A stretch of 10,185 bases of DNA from Desulfovibrio sp. UBA6121. GTDB lineage: Bacteria > Desulfobacterota > Desulfovibrionia > Desulfovibrionales > Desulfovibrionaceae. Positions 1-7,028 of this stretch are shown in pieces. The stretch covers positions 9,358 through 19,542 of the forward strand of contig DIVX01000077.1 of NCBI GenBank assembly GCA_002422505.1, read 5' to 3'. The position numbers were made by a program, and so were the translations under genes. The notes beneath the pieces were generated by a model. That model saw only the letters and a list, made by a program, of their open reading frames with translations, did not search any database and was not told the origin of the DNA. The first letter of the stretch is position 1. Every line of letters starts with the position of its first letter.

Positions 1-1834
1 CGCCCTCGGCGGCCTCGAAGCGGCCTATCTTGTCGCGGATGGCCCCGGTGAAGGCCCCGCGCATGTGGCCGAAAAGCTCGCTTTCTAGCAGGCTTTCGGA
101 AAGGGCGGAGCAGTTGACCTTGATGAGCGGGCCTTTGGAGCGCGAGCCGCCATAGTGCAGCGCCTCGGCGATGAGTTCCTTGCCCGTGCCGGATTCGCCG
201 GTGATGAGCACGGTGGACTCCACGTCCGAGAGCTGGTCCAGCACGGCGTAAATATCTTGCATGACCTTGCTTTTGCCAACAATGCCCCGGTGGCTGTGGC
301 GGTCGGTCAGGCGCTTTTCCAGGTCCGCCAGGCGGGTGATGTCGCGGATGACGAGCACCGCTCCGGCAAAGTTGTTGTCCTGGTCGATGAGCGGGGAGCT
401 GTTGATGACCACCACTTTGCCGGGGGTGTGGGTTTGGCATTCCACCCGGTGTTCGAACACGGCCTTACGCGTTTCCAGCGTGGTTTTAAGCACCGAGAAG
501 CAGCCCCGCCGGCACGAGCCGCTGATTGTGGAAAGGTCCGTGGCGTGGCCCAGCTTGGGGCCGATGCAGCAGACCTCGGACAGGGCCCGGTTGGTCTGGA
601 TGATGCGCATGTCCGTGTCCACGGTGATGATGGCGTCGGGGATGGAGCGGAACACGGCCTCCAGCCCCGCGCGCAGGCGCTCCTTCTCGATGTGGATGTC
701 CTGCATGGCGTGCATGGTCTCGATGCGGTGGTTGATGTCCTGCACCATGGGCAGCAGGTACAGGGGCCTGCCTGCGGAATCGCGCACCAGCCCGGCGGAA
801 AGATGCACCCAAACCTCGCGCCCGTCCTTGGTAAGGTAGCGCTTGTCCTGGTCCCAGGAGTCGATTTCGCCGCGCTTCACGCGGTCATACTGGAGCAGGC
901 TTTCGCCGCGCTCGTCCGGGTGGGTTATGGAGTCGAAGGTGATGGTCTTGAGCTCGGCCTCGGTGTAGCCGGTAATGCGGCAGAAGGCCTCGTTGGCGCG
1001 CAGGAAGGTGTTGTCCAGGCTCACCATGCTGGCCCCGATGGGCGACTGGTCGAAGGTGTGGCGGAATTTCTCCTCGCTCTCCTTCAGGGCCCGCTCGGCC
1101 TCCTTGCGCGCGGTGATGTCGATGTTCAGGCCTTCGATGTACAACAGCTCGCCGCTGGTGGGGTCGCGCACCTCGCGCGCGGTGAGGGAGATCCAGCGGG
1201 TGCTGCCGTCTTTGCAGATGAACTGGGTTTCGAAGCCGGTGATCTGGCCGGTTTCGCCCAGCACGCGGAACAGGGTGTCGCGGTCGGCGGGGTCCACGTA
1301 AAGCTGGCTGCGCAGGTCCTTGAAGTGGGCGATGAGCTCCTCCGGCGAGTCGAAGCCCAGGATGCCCGCCAGGCCGGGGTTGACCATGAGGTAGCGGCCG
1401 CTTTTTGTGGACTGGAACACGCCCTCGATGACGTTCTCGAAGAAGCTTTGGTAGCGCGCCTCGGCCCGGCGCAGCAGGGAAAGGTCGGTCAGGGTCAAAA
1501 GAAGCAGGTCGGCCTGGCCGGGGCGCTCCACCCGGCGCGAGGCCAGCAGCACGGGCACGCCCTGGCCCTGGGCTCCGCGCACGCGGCATTCCACGCCGTG
1601 CACGCCCTCCAACAGATCCGCCAGGGGGAACTCGCCGCGCGGGAACAAATCGGCCAGGCGGGGCAGGGGAGCCTCGCCGCAGAGCATGCCGCGCGCGCGG
1701 TCGTTGGCCGAGAGCACCTCGCCGCTGCCTGCGTCGAGCACCAGCACGCCCGCGTTGACGGCGTTCAGCAGGTCGGCCTCGGTGCGCCGGGGCAGACCCT
1801 GCGCGCCGGGCGTGCACGGCTCGGCCTGGCGCAT
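1..1834 (-). CDS. multi-PAS sigma-54-dependent transcriptional regulator (3' end outside window)
   Basis: This is an enhancer-binding activator of sigma-54 RNA polymerase. 611 codons are visible and the reading frame stays open to the left edge. PAS-type sensor regions lie at about residues 17-115, 122-240, 250-365 and 385-500. The last carries an unusual cysteine set (C422, C423, C441, C445, C466). The AAA+ domain begins near residue 519, with Walker A GESGTGKE at 546-553 and the sigma-54-contacting loop GAFTGA at 593-598. Walker B, the arginine finger and the DNA-binding helix-turn-helix lie outside the window. There is no receiver domain, so it probably senses a signal directly through its PAS domains. 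The ATG at 1834 is chosen because a GGAG lies 10 nt upstream and the gene starts 5 bp after the gph stop, which indicates cotranscription with gph. The sigma-54 activator class is certain. The signal and target promoters are unknown. Confidence 0.95.
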   Translation of the reverse strand, partial: MRQAEPCTPGAQGLPRRTEADLLNAVNAGVLVLDAGSGEVLSANDRARGMLCGEAPLPRLADLFPRGEFPLADLLEGVHGVECRVRGAQGQGVPVLLASRRVERPGQADLLLLTLTDLSLLRRAEARYQSFFENVIEGVFQSTKSGRYLMVNPGLAGILGFDSPEELIAHFKDLRSQLYVDPADRDTLFRVLGETGQITGFETQFICKDGSTRWISLTAREVRDPTSGELLYIEGLNIDITARKEAERALKESEEKFRHTFDQSPIGASMVSLDNTFLRANEAFCRITGYTEAELKTITFDSITHPDERGESLLQYDRVKRGEIDSWDQDKRYLTKDGREVWVHLSAGLVRDSAGRPLYLLPMVQDINHRIETMHAMQDIHIEKERLRAGLEAVFRSIPDAIITVDTDMRIIQTNRALSEVCCIGPKLGHATDLSTISGSCRRGCFSVLKTTLETRKAVFEHRVECQTHTPGKVVVINSSPLIDQDNNFAGAVLVIRDITRLADLEKRLTDRHSHRGIVGKSKVMQDIYAVLDQLSDVESTVLITGESGTGKELIAEALHYGGSRSKGPLIKVNCSALSESLLESELFGHMRGAFTGAIRDKIGRFEAAEG

Positions 1835-1839
1835 GGCGG

Positions 1840-2532
1840 CTAGGCTCCGGTTTCGCCGAGCAGCGAGCCCGGCGCGTCCAGCAGGTGCAGCAGCTCCGCC
1901 GGGCGGGAAATGATGCGCCGCGCCCCGTTCTGGGCCAGCTCGGCCTCGTCGCGGAAGCCCCACAAAACGCCTACGGGCAGCATGCCCGCGCCGCGCGCGG
2001 TCTTCATGTCCGTGGCGGTATCGCCCACAAAGATGATGGAGCCGGGGGAGAGGCCCAGCTCGCCCGCCAGGGCCAGGGCCCCGGCCGGGTGCGGCTTGTT
2101 GGGCACCTCGGGCCGGGCCCCGCGCACATAGGTGAAGGGCCGCTCCGGGAAAAAGGCGTCCACGGTCAGGTCGGTGTAGACCTGGGGCTTGTTGGACAGC
2201 ACGCACACCGGCAGCCCGCGCAGGCCCAAGGCGGCCAGCATTTCCGGCACGCCCTGGTAGGGGCGGGTCTTGTCCTGCCAGCGGCGCTTGTACTCGCTGC
2301 CGGTTAGGGCGCAGGCCTGCTTCAGGGTGGCCGGGTCGCGCTTGTCCTCGGGCAGCATGCGCAGGGCCAGCTCTTCTATGCCCAGGCCCACAAAATAGCG
2401 GTAGGCGTCCTTGGGGTGCGGGGGCAGGCCCAGGGCGGCAAGGGCCGCGTTGCCGGAATCGGCCAGGTCGGCCAGGGTGTCCAGCAGGGTGCCGTCCAGG
2501 TCGAAGATGATGGCGCGGGGGGAGCTGCTCAT
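1840..2532 (-). CDS. gph: HAD-family hydrolase, phosphoglycolate phosphatase type
   Basis: A 230-residue cytosolic phosphatase of HAD subfamily IA. Motif I is FDLDGTLLDT, with nucleophile D11 and acid/base D13. Motif II is LSNK with S113. The motif III lysine is probably K146. Motif IV is VGDTATD, with D171 and D175 as Mg2+ ligands. A helical cap domain fills about residues 17-90. Length and motifs match Gph-type enzymes, which hydrolyse 2-phosphoglycolate (for example from DNA repair) to glycolate. Closely related HAD-IA enzymes act on pyrophosphate or other phosphomonoesters, so the substrate is inferred. The start has a GAGGA a few bases upstream. It is the first gene of a leftward pair with the PAS/sigma-54 regulator and is divergent from fliJ. 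Confidence 0.88.
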   Translation of the reverse strand: MSSSPRAIIFDLDGTLLDTLADLADSGNAALAALGLPPHPKDAYRYFVGLGIEELALRMLPEDKRDPATLKQACALTGSEYKRRWQDKTRPYQGVPEMLAALGLRGLPVCVLSNKPQVYTDLTVDAFFPERPFTYVRGARPEVPNKPHPAGALALAGELGLSPGSIIFVGDTATDMKTARGAGMLPVGVLWGFRDEAELAQNGARRIISRPAELLHLLDAPGSLLGETGA

Positions 2533-2592
2533 GGGGGTTCCTCGTGGCTGCTGCGTGGGGGGATGACGAAGGCCACGCTGTTACACCCATAG

Positions 2593-2627
2593 GCCCGCAG
2601 GCGCAAGCGGGCGGGGCCTCCGGCCCC
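2593..2627. repeat. two adjacent GC hairpins in the gph-fliJ spacer
   Basis: In the 276-bp divergent spacer (2533-2808), GCCCGC at 2593-2598 pairs with GCGGGC at 2607-2612 (8-nt loop). It abuts GGGGCC/GGCCCC at 2613-2618 and 2622-2627 (3-nt loop). A further 6-bp inverted repeat, GGGCGG/CCGCCC, lies at 2677-2682 and 2689-2694. None is followed by a T-tract. I see no convincing promoter or gene in the rest of the spacer. Confidence 0.4.
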
Positions 2628-2808
2628 TGTCGGCGCTGGTGCCGGTCGCGCCTGGCGGCTTCCTGGGCAGCAAGCTGGGCGGTCATGCCCGCCCTGGCCT
2701 TGCCCAGGGGCGGCCTCCCGCCGCGCCGTCTTTCTTTTCGTCCTGTGGCCTTCGGCCTGTCTGGGCGCTCCCCTTGCTGGCTGGCGCGTATCGTGGCATC
2801 AACGGGGC

Positions 2809-3249
2809 ATGGGCAAACCCTTTGTGTTCCGACTGGAAAAAGTGCTGGAGTACCGGCGGCAGCTGGCCGACCAGGCGCGCATGGCCCTGGCCAAGGCCCA
2901 GGCCGAGCACGACGCCCAGAAACAGGTGCTGGCCAAGGTGGAGGCCAGCCTGGCCGCGCACATGGCCAAGGGCTTTGGCGACGCGGCGACCGAGGCCGAC
3001 ATTTGGCTTTGGATGCGCTACCGCGAGGCCCTGGAGCGCGACATCGCCACCGCAAAGGCCGAGCTGGAACGGCTGGCCTCGATTTTGCAAACTCGGCGGC
3101 AAGAGGCCGTGCTCCGCTCCAGGGAAAGAAAGCTCCTGGAAAAACTCAAGGACAGGCAGGCCGGGAAACATCATGTTGCAGAAAACCTCGAAGAGCAGAA
3201 AGAGTTCGATGAAATGGCCACGCTTCGCTATAAGCCCCAAGATCGTTAA
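2809..3249 (+). CDS. fliJ: flagellar export protein FliJ
   Basis: A 146-residue, almost wholly alpha-helical coiled-coil protein of the FliJ family. FliJ is the soluble stalk of the flagellar type III export ATPase. It sits in the FliI ring, contacts FlhA and acts as a general export chaperone. The N-terminus (KPFVFRLEKVLEYR, residues 3-16) and the C-terminal block with KEFDEMATLR are typical of FliJ, and length is normal. Long charged Glu/Lys/Arg/Ala-rich helices fill residues about 5-130. The ATG at 2809 is chosen because it places the conserved FRLEKVL block at the usual distance from the start. The preceding bases (ACGGGGC) give only a weak ribosome-binding site. fliI is not upstream: the neighbour is the divergent gph. 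The 3' end overlaps the MotE-like gene, so translation of the two is probably coupled. Confidence 0.88.
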   Translation: MGKPFVFRLEKVLEYRRQLADQARMALAKAQAEHDAQKQVLAKVEASLAAHMAKGFGDAATEADIWLWMRYREALERDIATAKAELERLASILQTRRQEAVLRSRERKLLEKLKDRQAGKHHVAENLEEQKEFDEMATLRYKPQDR

Positions 3250-3889
3250 GGTCCTGCTGGCGCTTTCGCTGGTGGCCGTGCTCAAGCTCACCGTGCTTGG
3301 GGCCCTTGGGCTGGATGTGTGGCGTCAGTTGGCCGACCAGGACCTTCTGCCCATTCCTTCGGCCCTGGCCGGGCAGGCGTCCAAGCAGCCCGCCCCGCCC
3401 GAGGTCGCCCCGGCCCAGCCCCTGGCCCTGCCCGGCGAGGAAGCCGCCAACGCCGAGGGCGACATGCTGGCCCAGAGCGCCATTCCCCAAGCCAAGGTGG
3501 GCGAAAGCCAGGAAGCGCGCGGGGCCAACCGGCGCGAGGCCGAGCTGGCCGCCAAGGAACGGGCCCTTACCGCCATGGAGAAAAGCATCGACGACAAGCT
3601 GGCCGAGCTCAAGCGCGTGGAGGCCTCCATAAAGAAGCTCCTTGACGAGGCCGACAGCCTGAAGGACGCCCGCATAAAGCGCCAGGTGGACACCTACATG
3701 GCCATGAAGCCCAAGCAGGCCGCAGAGGTGCTGTCCAACATGGACCAGGAGCTGGCCGTCAAGATTCTGACCGGCATGAAGCCCAAGGTTGCGGGCGAGA
3801 TAATGACCTACGTGAAGACCGAAAAGGCCGCCAAGCTCACCGAGGCCATGACCAAGATCCAGGCCCCCATGCAGGGCCCCGTGCAATAG
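3209..3889 (+). CDS. MotE-like membrane-anchored coiled-coil protein with MgtE-N-like C-terminus
   Basis: 226 residues with a three-part layout. A short basic N-terminus and one hydrophobic segment (about residues 12-35) anchor it in the inner membrane with the rest outside. A Pro/Ala-rich linker (about 45-100) follows. Next is a charged coiled coil (about 107-155), then a C-terminal block (about 160-214) with the MKPKQAAEVLSNMD and MKPKVAGEIM repeats typical of the MgtE N-terminal fold. In the established family this architecture is MotE, a chaperone of the flagellar motor protein MotC. In other phyla such proteins are annotated simply as flagellar FliJ-linked proteins. The start at 3209 overlaps fliJ by 41 bp. 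An in-frame ATG at 3173 would add 12 residues; neither has a strong Shine-Dalgarno. The link to the motor or export apparatus is inferred from architecture and the fliJ overlap. Confidence 0.8.
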   Translation: MKWPRFAISPKIVKVLLALSLVAVLKLTVLGALGLDVWRQLADQDLLPIPSALAGQASKQPAPPEVAPAQPLALPGEEAANAEGDMLAQSAIPQAKVGESQEARGANRREAELAAKERALTAMEKSIDDKLAELKRVEASIKKLLDEADSLKDARIKRQVDTYMAMKPKQAAEVLSNMDQELAVKILTGMKPKVAGEIMTYVKTEKAAKLTEAMTKIQAPMQGPVQ

Positions 3890-3913
3890 CGCCGCAGAAA
3901 ATCATCCAGCACG

Positions 3914-3946
3914 GCCCGGACCGGGCGGTTCGCAGGGAGCGCTCCC
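3914..3946. repeat. hairpin and 12-bp palindrome between the MotE-like gene and truA
   Basis: In the 95-bp gap, GCCCG at 3914-3918 pairs with CGGGC at 3922-3926 (loop GAC). A perfect palindrome GGGAGCGCTCCC lies at 3935-3946. There is no T-tract, so these are not an obvious intrinsic terminator, and truA may be cotranscribed with fliJ. Significance is unknown. Confidence 0.35.
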
Positions 3947-3984
3947 CGTGGACGACCGGCCCGGGCTGTGCTACGTGCGGCCCC

Positions 3985-4875
3985 ATGACGCGCATCAAGC
4001 TTCTTTTGGCTTACGAGGGCACCGATTTCGCGGGCTGGCAGCACCAGGGCGGCGTGCGCACGGTGCAAAGCGACATGGAAGCGGCCCTGGGCAAAATCTG
4101 CGGCCAGCCCATCCATGTGCAGGCCGCCGGGCGTACGGATTCCGGCGTGCACGCCCTGGGCCAGTGCGCCCACTTCGACGCTCCGGAGCACCGAACCCAT
4201 GTGCCCTGGGCCAAGGCCTTGAACAGCATGCTGGCCCCGGACGTGCGCGTGGTTTCCGCCTGCGCGGCGCATCCGCACTTTCACGCCCAGTTCGACGCGC
4301 GCTCCAAAATCTACGCTTACACCATCTGGCTGGAGCGCAACTACGTGCACCCCCTGCGCCGCCGCTTCGTGTGGTCGCCCACGCCGCCCGCTCTGAACCT
4401 GGCCGCCATGGACGAGGCCGCGCAGGTGCTCATCGGCACCCACGACTTCAACAGCTTCCGCAACCTGGGCACGCCGCTGGGCTCTCGCGGCACGGTGCGC
4501 ACCCTGGCGGGCATCTGGCGCGAGCCGGGCGGCCCGAACGAAATGGTGTGGCGCTTCCAGGCCAACGGCTTCTTGAAGCAGATGGTGCGCAACATCATGG
4601 GCTGCCTGGTGGCCGTGGGCCGGGGTAAAGTCGCGCCTGCGGATGTCCGATGCATACTGGAGAAGCGCGACCGCAGCATCGCCCCGCCCACGGCTCCGGC
4701 CAGGGGGCTGTGCATGGAGCGGGTGTTCTACCCGGAAGACCTGCCGGAGACACCGCCAGGGGACCAGGGGAACGCCCGGCCAGCGGACGCGCCTTCAAAG
4801 GACGCGGGCCATGACGAGCATCAAGTGGCAGACCGGGGCGAACCTGCCCGGCCTGACCCGCATCAGCGGGACTGA
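3985..4875 (+). CDS. truA: tRNA pseudouridine(38-40) synthase TruA
   Basis: TruA converts uridines 38, 39 and 40 of the tRNA anticodon arm to pseudouridine. The catalytic aspartate is D52 in AGRTDSGVHA (residues 48-57). The N-terminal LAYEGTDFAGWQ, the RSKIYAYTIW block near residue 106 and the C-terminal NGFLKQMVRNIMG block are all hallmark TruA segments. The conserved fold ends near RVFYPEDL (about residue 253). The last 40 or so residues are low-complexity, Pro/Asp/Arg-rich and read through the start of the next gene. That makes the protein (296 residues) longer than the usual 245-270. The start ATG is set by the conserved N-terminus; no clear Shine-Dalgarno precedes it. It overlaps the FliD-like gene by 65 bp, so it probably shares a transcript with the flagellar genes around it. 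Confidence 0.95.
   Translation: MTRIKLLLAYEGTDFAGWQHQGGVRTVQSDMEAALGKICGQPIHVQAAGRTDSGVHALGQCAHFDAPEHRTHVPWAKALNSMLAPDVRVVSACAAHPHFHAQFDARSKIYAYTIWLERNYVHPLRRRFVWSPTPPALNLAAMDEAAQVLIGTHDFNSFRNLGTPLGSRGTVRTLAGIWREPGGPNEMVWRFQANGFLKQMVRNIMGCLVAVGRGKVAPADVRCILEKRDRSIAPPTAPARGLCMERVFYPEDLPETPPGDQGNARPADAPSKDAGHDEHQVADRGEPARPDPHQRD
4797..4802 (+). promoter_or_regulatory. ribosome-binding site setting the start of the FliD-like gene
   Basis: AAAGGA lies 8 nt before the ATG at 4811, inside the truA coding region. It favours 4811 over the in-frame start at 4643, which would add 56 residues read antiphase to conserved truA sequence. Confidence 0.6.
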
Positions 4876-6757
4876 CACCGGCCAAGCCAGTCTGGCCGCC
4901 GGGGTCTCGCTCTACGTCGATGGCAGCCGCGTGCGCGTGGGGCCGAGCGAATCCGGCCTGAACGACCCGCGCGACTCTCTCTCCTCCTCCTCGCAAACAC
5001 GCTACATCGGCACCCTGACCAACGCCCTGGCCGGGGCCCTGGGCCGCCTGAGCGAGCGCCTGGACGCCGTGTCCTGGCCCGTTTCCACACCGGAAAGCTT
5101 GGCCGGGGCCACGGGCGCGGTTTTCGGCTCCCGCGTGGTCAGCGTGCCTGCGGAGCTTTCCGGCGCGCTGTCCGCCAGCCTCACGTCCTCCTCCTCGACG
5201 GAAGAACGCCTGGGCAGCTCCCTGCGCCGGGGCGGGGCGGGCTCCGGCCTTGCCGCCGGAACCTACGCGCTGGCCTTGTCTTTGGGCGGGCAGAGCGAGA
5301 CCGTAAGCGTGGGCATCGGCTCCGGCTGGAGCGCGCGCCAGGTTTTCGACGCCGTGGCCGAGGCCGTGAACGGCGCGGATTTGGCCGTGGACGCCAGCGT
5401 GCGCACCAACAGCTCCGGGTATTTCATCGGCCGCAGCGCCCTGGTGCTTTCCGCCGATGCCTCCCTGGCCGGGCAGGAGGTAAGCCTTGAGGAGGTTTCC
5501 GGCGCGACGAAAAGCGGCGGGCGCGGCCTGGCGCGCTGGCTGGACCTCTCGGCGGAAAATGCGCAGGACTTCGGCCAGGCGGCCGCTTCCGACGTTCCTG
5601 CCGGGCTGGGCGTCACCCGTGTGACGGGCCTGGCCACGGCCAAGCCCACGCGCTACGCCAGCCAGGGGGTTGATGCCGAGGCCGCGACCACCCTGGCTCC
5701 TGGCAGCTACACTCTGGATTACCTCGTGGGGCCGAGGACGGTGGGCGAAGGCGAATCGTCTTCGAGTGGGTCCTCTGGCGAAGCGGGCAGCGTGAGCATC
5801 CAGGTTTCCAGCGGCGACACCTGGGGCGACGTGCTCTCGCGCATGGCGCGGGTGCTAGGCTCGGCCAGCCCGTCCATGGTGGCGCGGCTGGTGCCCGCCA
5901 AGCGCGTGTACGACCTGCCCACAGGCCAGCGCGGCCTGACCGACGCCACGGGCCTGGAGGTGCTTTCCAGCACGGACAAGAGCGGCTGGCGGCTGCGGCT
6001 TTCCGGCGCGGATGCGGCCTCCGAACAACTTTTGGCCGCGCTGGGGTTGAACACTCTGGCCGAGGCCGGGTCTTCGGCCCAGGCGGTCATCGACGGGCAG
6101 CCCCGCCAAAGCGCCAGCGGAACCTTCAGCGCCGCGTCCGGACGGCTGAGCGTGGACGTTTCCGGCACCTTTGGCGAGGCCGCGCCGGTAAGCGTGCGCG
6201 AAGGCCCGCAGGCTCTGGCCAGCGCCCTGGCCGATGTGCTGGCTGCGTACAACGAGGTTGCCGGGCTGTTGACGCGAAGCGCTGGCGAAGTGAAGGCCGA
6301 GGCCGTGGACGACTGGACTGCCCTGGCGGCGGACCGCGCCGGAACCCTTGGAAACATTGGCGTTGCGCGCGCCAGCCAGGCCTTGTGGCTTTCGGAACAG
6401 GAGTTCTTGACCGCGCTTTTCGCCCGGCCGCAGGAGGTGAAGAGCGCGCTGCTCGGCGCGGACGGCTTTTTGACTGCGCTCAAGGACGCGACGGACGCGG
6501 CCCTTGCCCCGGCGGCAGAGGGCGATTCCCTGAATGACGGGCAGGAAGCGGGCGTGCAGAGCTGGATCAGCGCCAGCGCGAGCCAGCGCGCGCAGGAAAG
6601 CACGGCGGCAAGCGCCCTGCGCAGCCAGCAGGCCCGCACCGAGGCCCAGGTGGAGAAGTCCAACCAACTGCTCGACTTGTATGACGCCGCAAGCGCTTTG
6701 GCCCCTGATTTTTCGCTTGGCGCGGGCGCTGGCGGGCTGCTGCGCCGCCGGGGGTGA
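4811..6757 (+). CDS. probable flagellar hook-associated / FliD-like axial protein
   Basis: 648 residues, rich in Ser, Ala and Gly, with no cysteine and no signal peptide. That is the usual composition of flagellar axial proteins exported by the type III pathway. Two segments follow the pattern of the flagellin/FliD 'IN' motif. One starts at LAAGTYALAL (147-156) and continues through VSVGIGSGW and VFDAVAEAVN (to about 198). The second starts at LAPGSYTLDY (295-304) and continues through VSIQVSSGDTW and VLSRMARVL (to about 360). The C-terminal third (about 465-630) is helical, with an AAYNEVAGLLTR segment and a final amphipathic coiled coil (about 590-630) ending in LYDAASAL, as in FliD C-termini. 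The N-terminus lacks the standard FliD opening, so the assignment rests on composition, the IN-like motifs, the C-terminal helices and the fliJ/MotE-like neighbourhood. Alternatives are another hook-filament junction protein or an unrelated secreted structural protein. Confidence 0.5.
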   Translation: MTSIKWQTGANLPGLTRISGTDTGQASLAAGVSLYVDGSRVRVGPSESGLNDPRDSLSSSSQTRYIGTLTNALAGALGRLSERLDAVSWPVSTPESLAGATGAVFGSRVVSVPAELSGALSASLTSSSSTEERLGSSLRRGGAGSGLAAGTYALALSLGGQSETVSVGIGSGWSARQVFDAVAEAVNGADLAVDASVRTNSSGYFIGRSALVLSADASLAGQEVSLEEVSGATKSGGRGLARWLDLSAENAQDFGQAAASDVPAGLGVTRVTGLATAKPTRYASQGVDAEAATTLAPGSYTLDYLVGPRTVGEGESSSSGSSGEAGSVSIQVSSGDTWGDVLSRMARVLGSASPSMVARLVPAKRVYDLPTGQRGLTDATGLEVLSSTDKSGWRLRLSGADAASEQLLAALGLNTLAEAGSSAQAVIDGQPRQSASGTFSAASGRLSVDVSGTFGEAAPVSVREGPQALASALADVLAAYNEVAGLLTRSAGEVKAEAVDDWTALAADRAGTLGNIGVARASQALWLSEQEFLTALFARPQEVKSALLGADGFLTALKDATDAALAPAAEGDSLNDGQEAGVQSWISASASQRAQESTAASALRSQQARTEAQVEKSNQLLDLYDAASALAPDFSLGAGAGGLLRRRG

Positions 6758-6770
6758 AACGGGGCGGAGC

Positions 6771-6890
6771 AGGGTAAAATCGGCCATTGCGTAAGGCTGC
6801 GCAGCTTTCGGGCGTGCGCGGGCGTGCGCAGGGCAGCCGCAGCAGCCCAATAAAACGTGCAATACCTCTTGATTTTGGCCTTTTTACCCT
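6771..6890. repeat. long inverted repeat enclosing nested stems
   Basis: AGGGTAAAATCGGCCA (6771-6786) is matched by the inverted arm TGGCCTTTTTACCCT (6876-6890), differing only at TC versus a single A. The match continues outward as AGC/GCT with a one-base gap. Inside, GGCTGC (6795-6800) pairs with GCAGCC (6842-6847), and TTGC (6787-6790) can pair with GCAA (6859-6862). GGGCGTGCGC is directly repeated at 6810-6819 and 6820-6829. The 3' arm contains T5 and is followed by more T. It could be a branched transcription terminator for the FliD-like transcript, a small structured RNA, or the remains of a mobile element with terminal inverted repeats. No coding sequence is seen in it. Confidence 0.5.
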
Positions 6891-6916
6891 TGCTGTTTTT
6901 GATGTGCTGGGATAAT
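6890..6916 (+). promoter_or_regulatory. candidate sigma-70 promoter for the RRM gene
   Basis: GATAAT at 6911-6916 is a good -10 box and is preceded by TG at 6908-6909, the extended -10 motif. TTGCTG at 6890-6895 may serve as -35, though the 15-bp spacing is short. The region is clearly AT-richer than its surroundings. It would give an mRNA leader of about 105 nt, containing a small hairpin (GACTCG at 6952-6957 with TGAGTC at 6966-6971). Confidence 0.4.
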
Positions 6917-7028
6917 GCGGCAAATAGGTCAAGGCATGCTTGGGGCGTCTGGACTCGGCTTTTGTTGAGTCGTGCGAGGGCGAAACAAGGCGGGTTTTCC
7001 GTGTATTTCACTTGAGGAGTAGGAAGCG

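Noticed and set aside
155..1843. 562-residue open frame on the plus strand opposite the PAS/sigma-54 gene
   Set aside because: It is antisense to a clear multi-domain regulator. Its Gly/Ala/Val/His-rich product has no recognisable motif and is the usual by-product of GC-rich codon bias.
2563..2592. Nine-codon mini-ORF in the gph-fliJ spacer
   Set aside because: There is no ribosome-binding site or link to a downstream gene; it is expected by chance.
2783..2797. Possible sigma-54 -24/-12 promoter upstream of fliJ
   Set aside because: The GG and GC dinucleotides are one base too far apart, and the implied transcription start would fall at the start codon.
2639..3208. Upstream extension of the MotE-like frame to an ATG at 2639
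   Set aside because: It would cover the whole of fliJ in another frame, and its N-terminal part has no family resemblance. The membrane segment marks the true N-terminus near 3209.
4643..4810. Start of the FliD-like protein at 4643
   Set aside because: The extra 56 residues are read out of frame over conserved truA sequence, while 4811 has a good ribosome-binding site.
6831..6848. Small hairpin GGGC...GCCC as a terminator of the FliD-like gene
   Set aside because: It contains an A-A mismatch and is followed by A-rich, not T-rich, sequence on the plus strand.
6876..6894. Possible sigma-54 promoter (TGGCC...TTGCT) before the RRM gene
   Set aside because: The spacing between GG and GC is about three bases too long for -24/-12. 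The arm is better explained as part of the inverted repeat.
5719..7011. 430-residue and 335-residue minus-strand frames opposite the FliD-like gene
   Set aside because: They are Ser/Arg/Pro- or Gly/Ala-rich shadows with no motif, opposite a coherent plus-strand gene.
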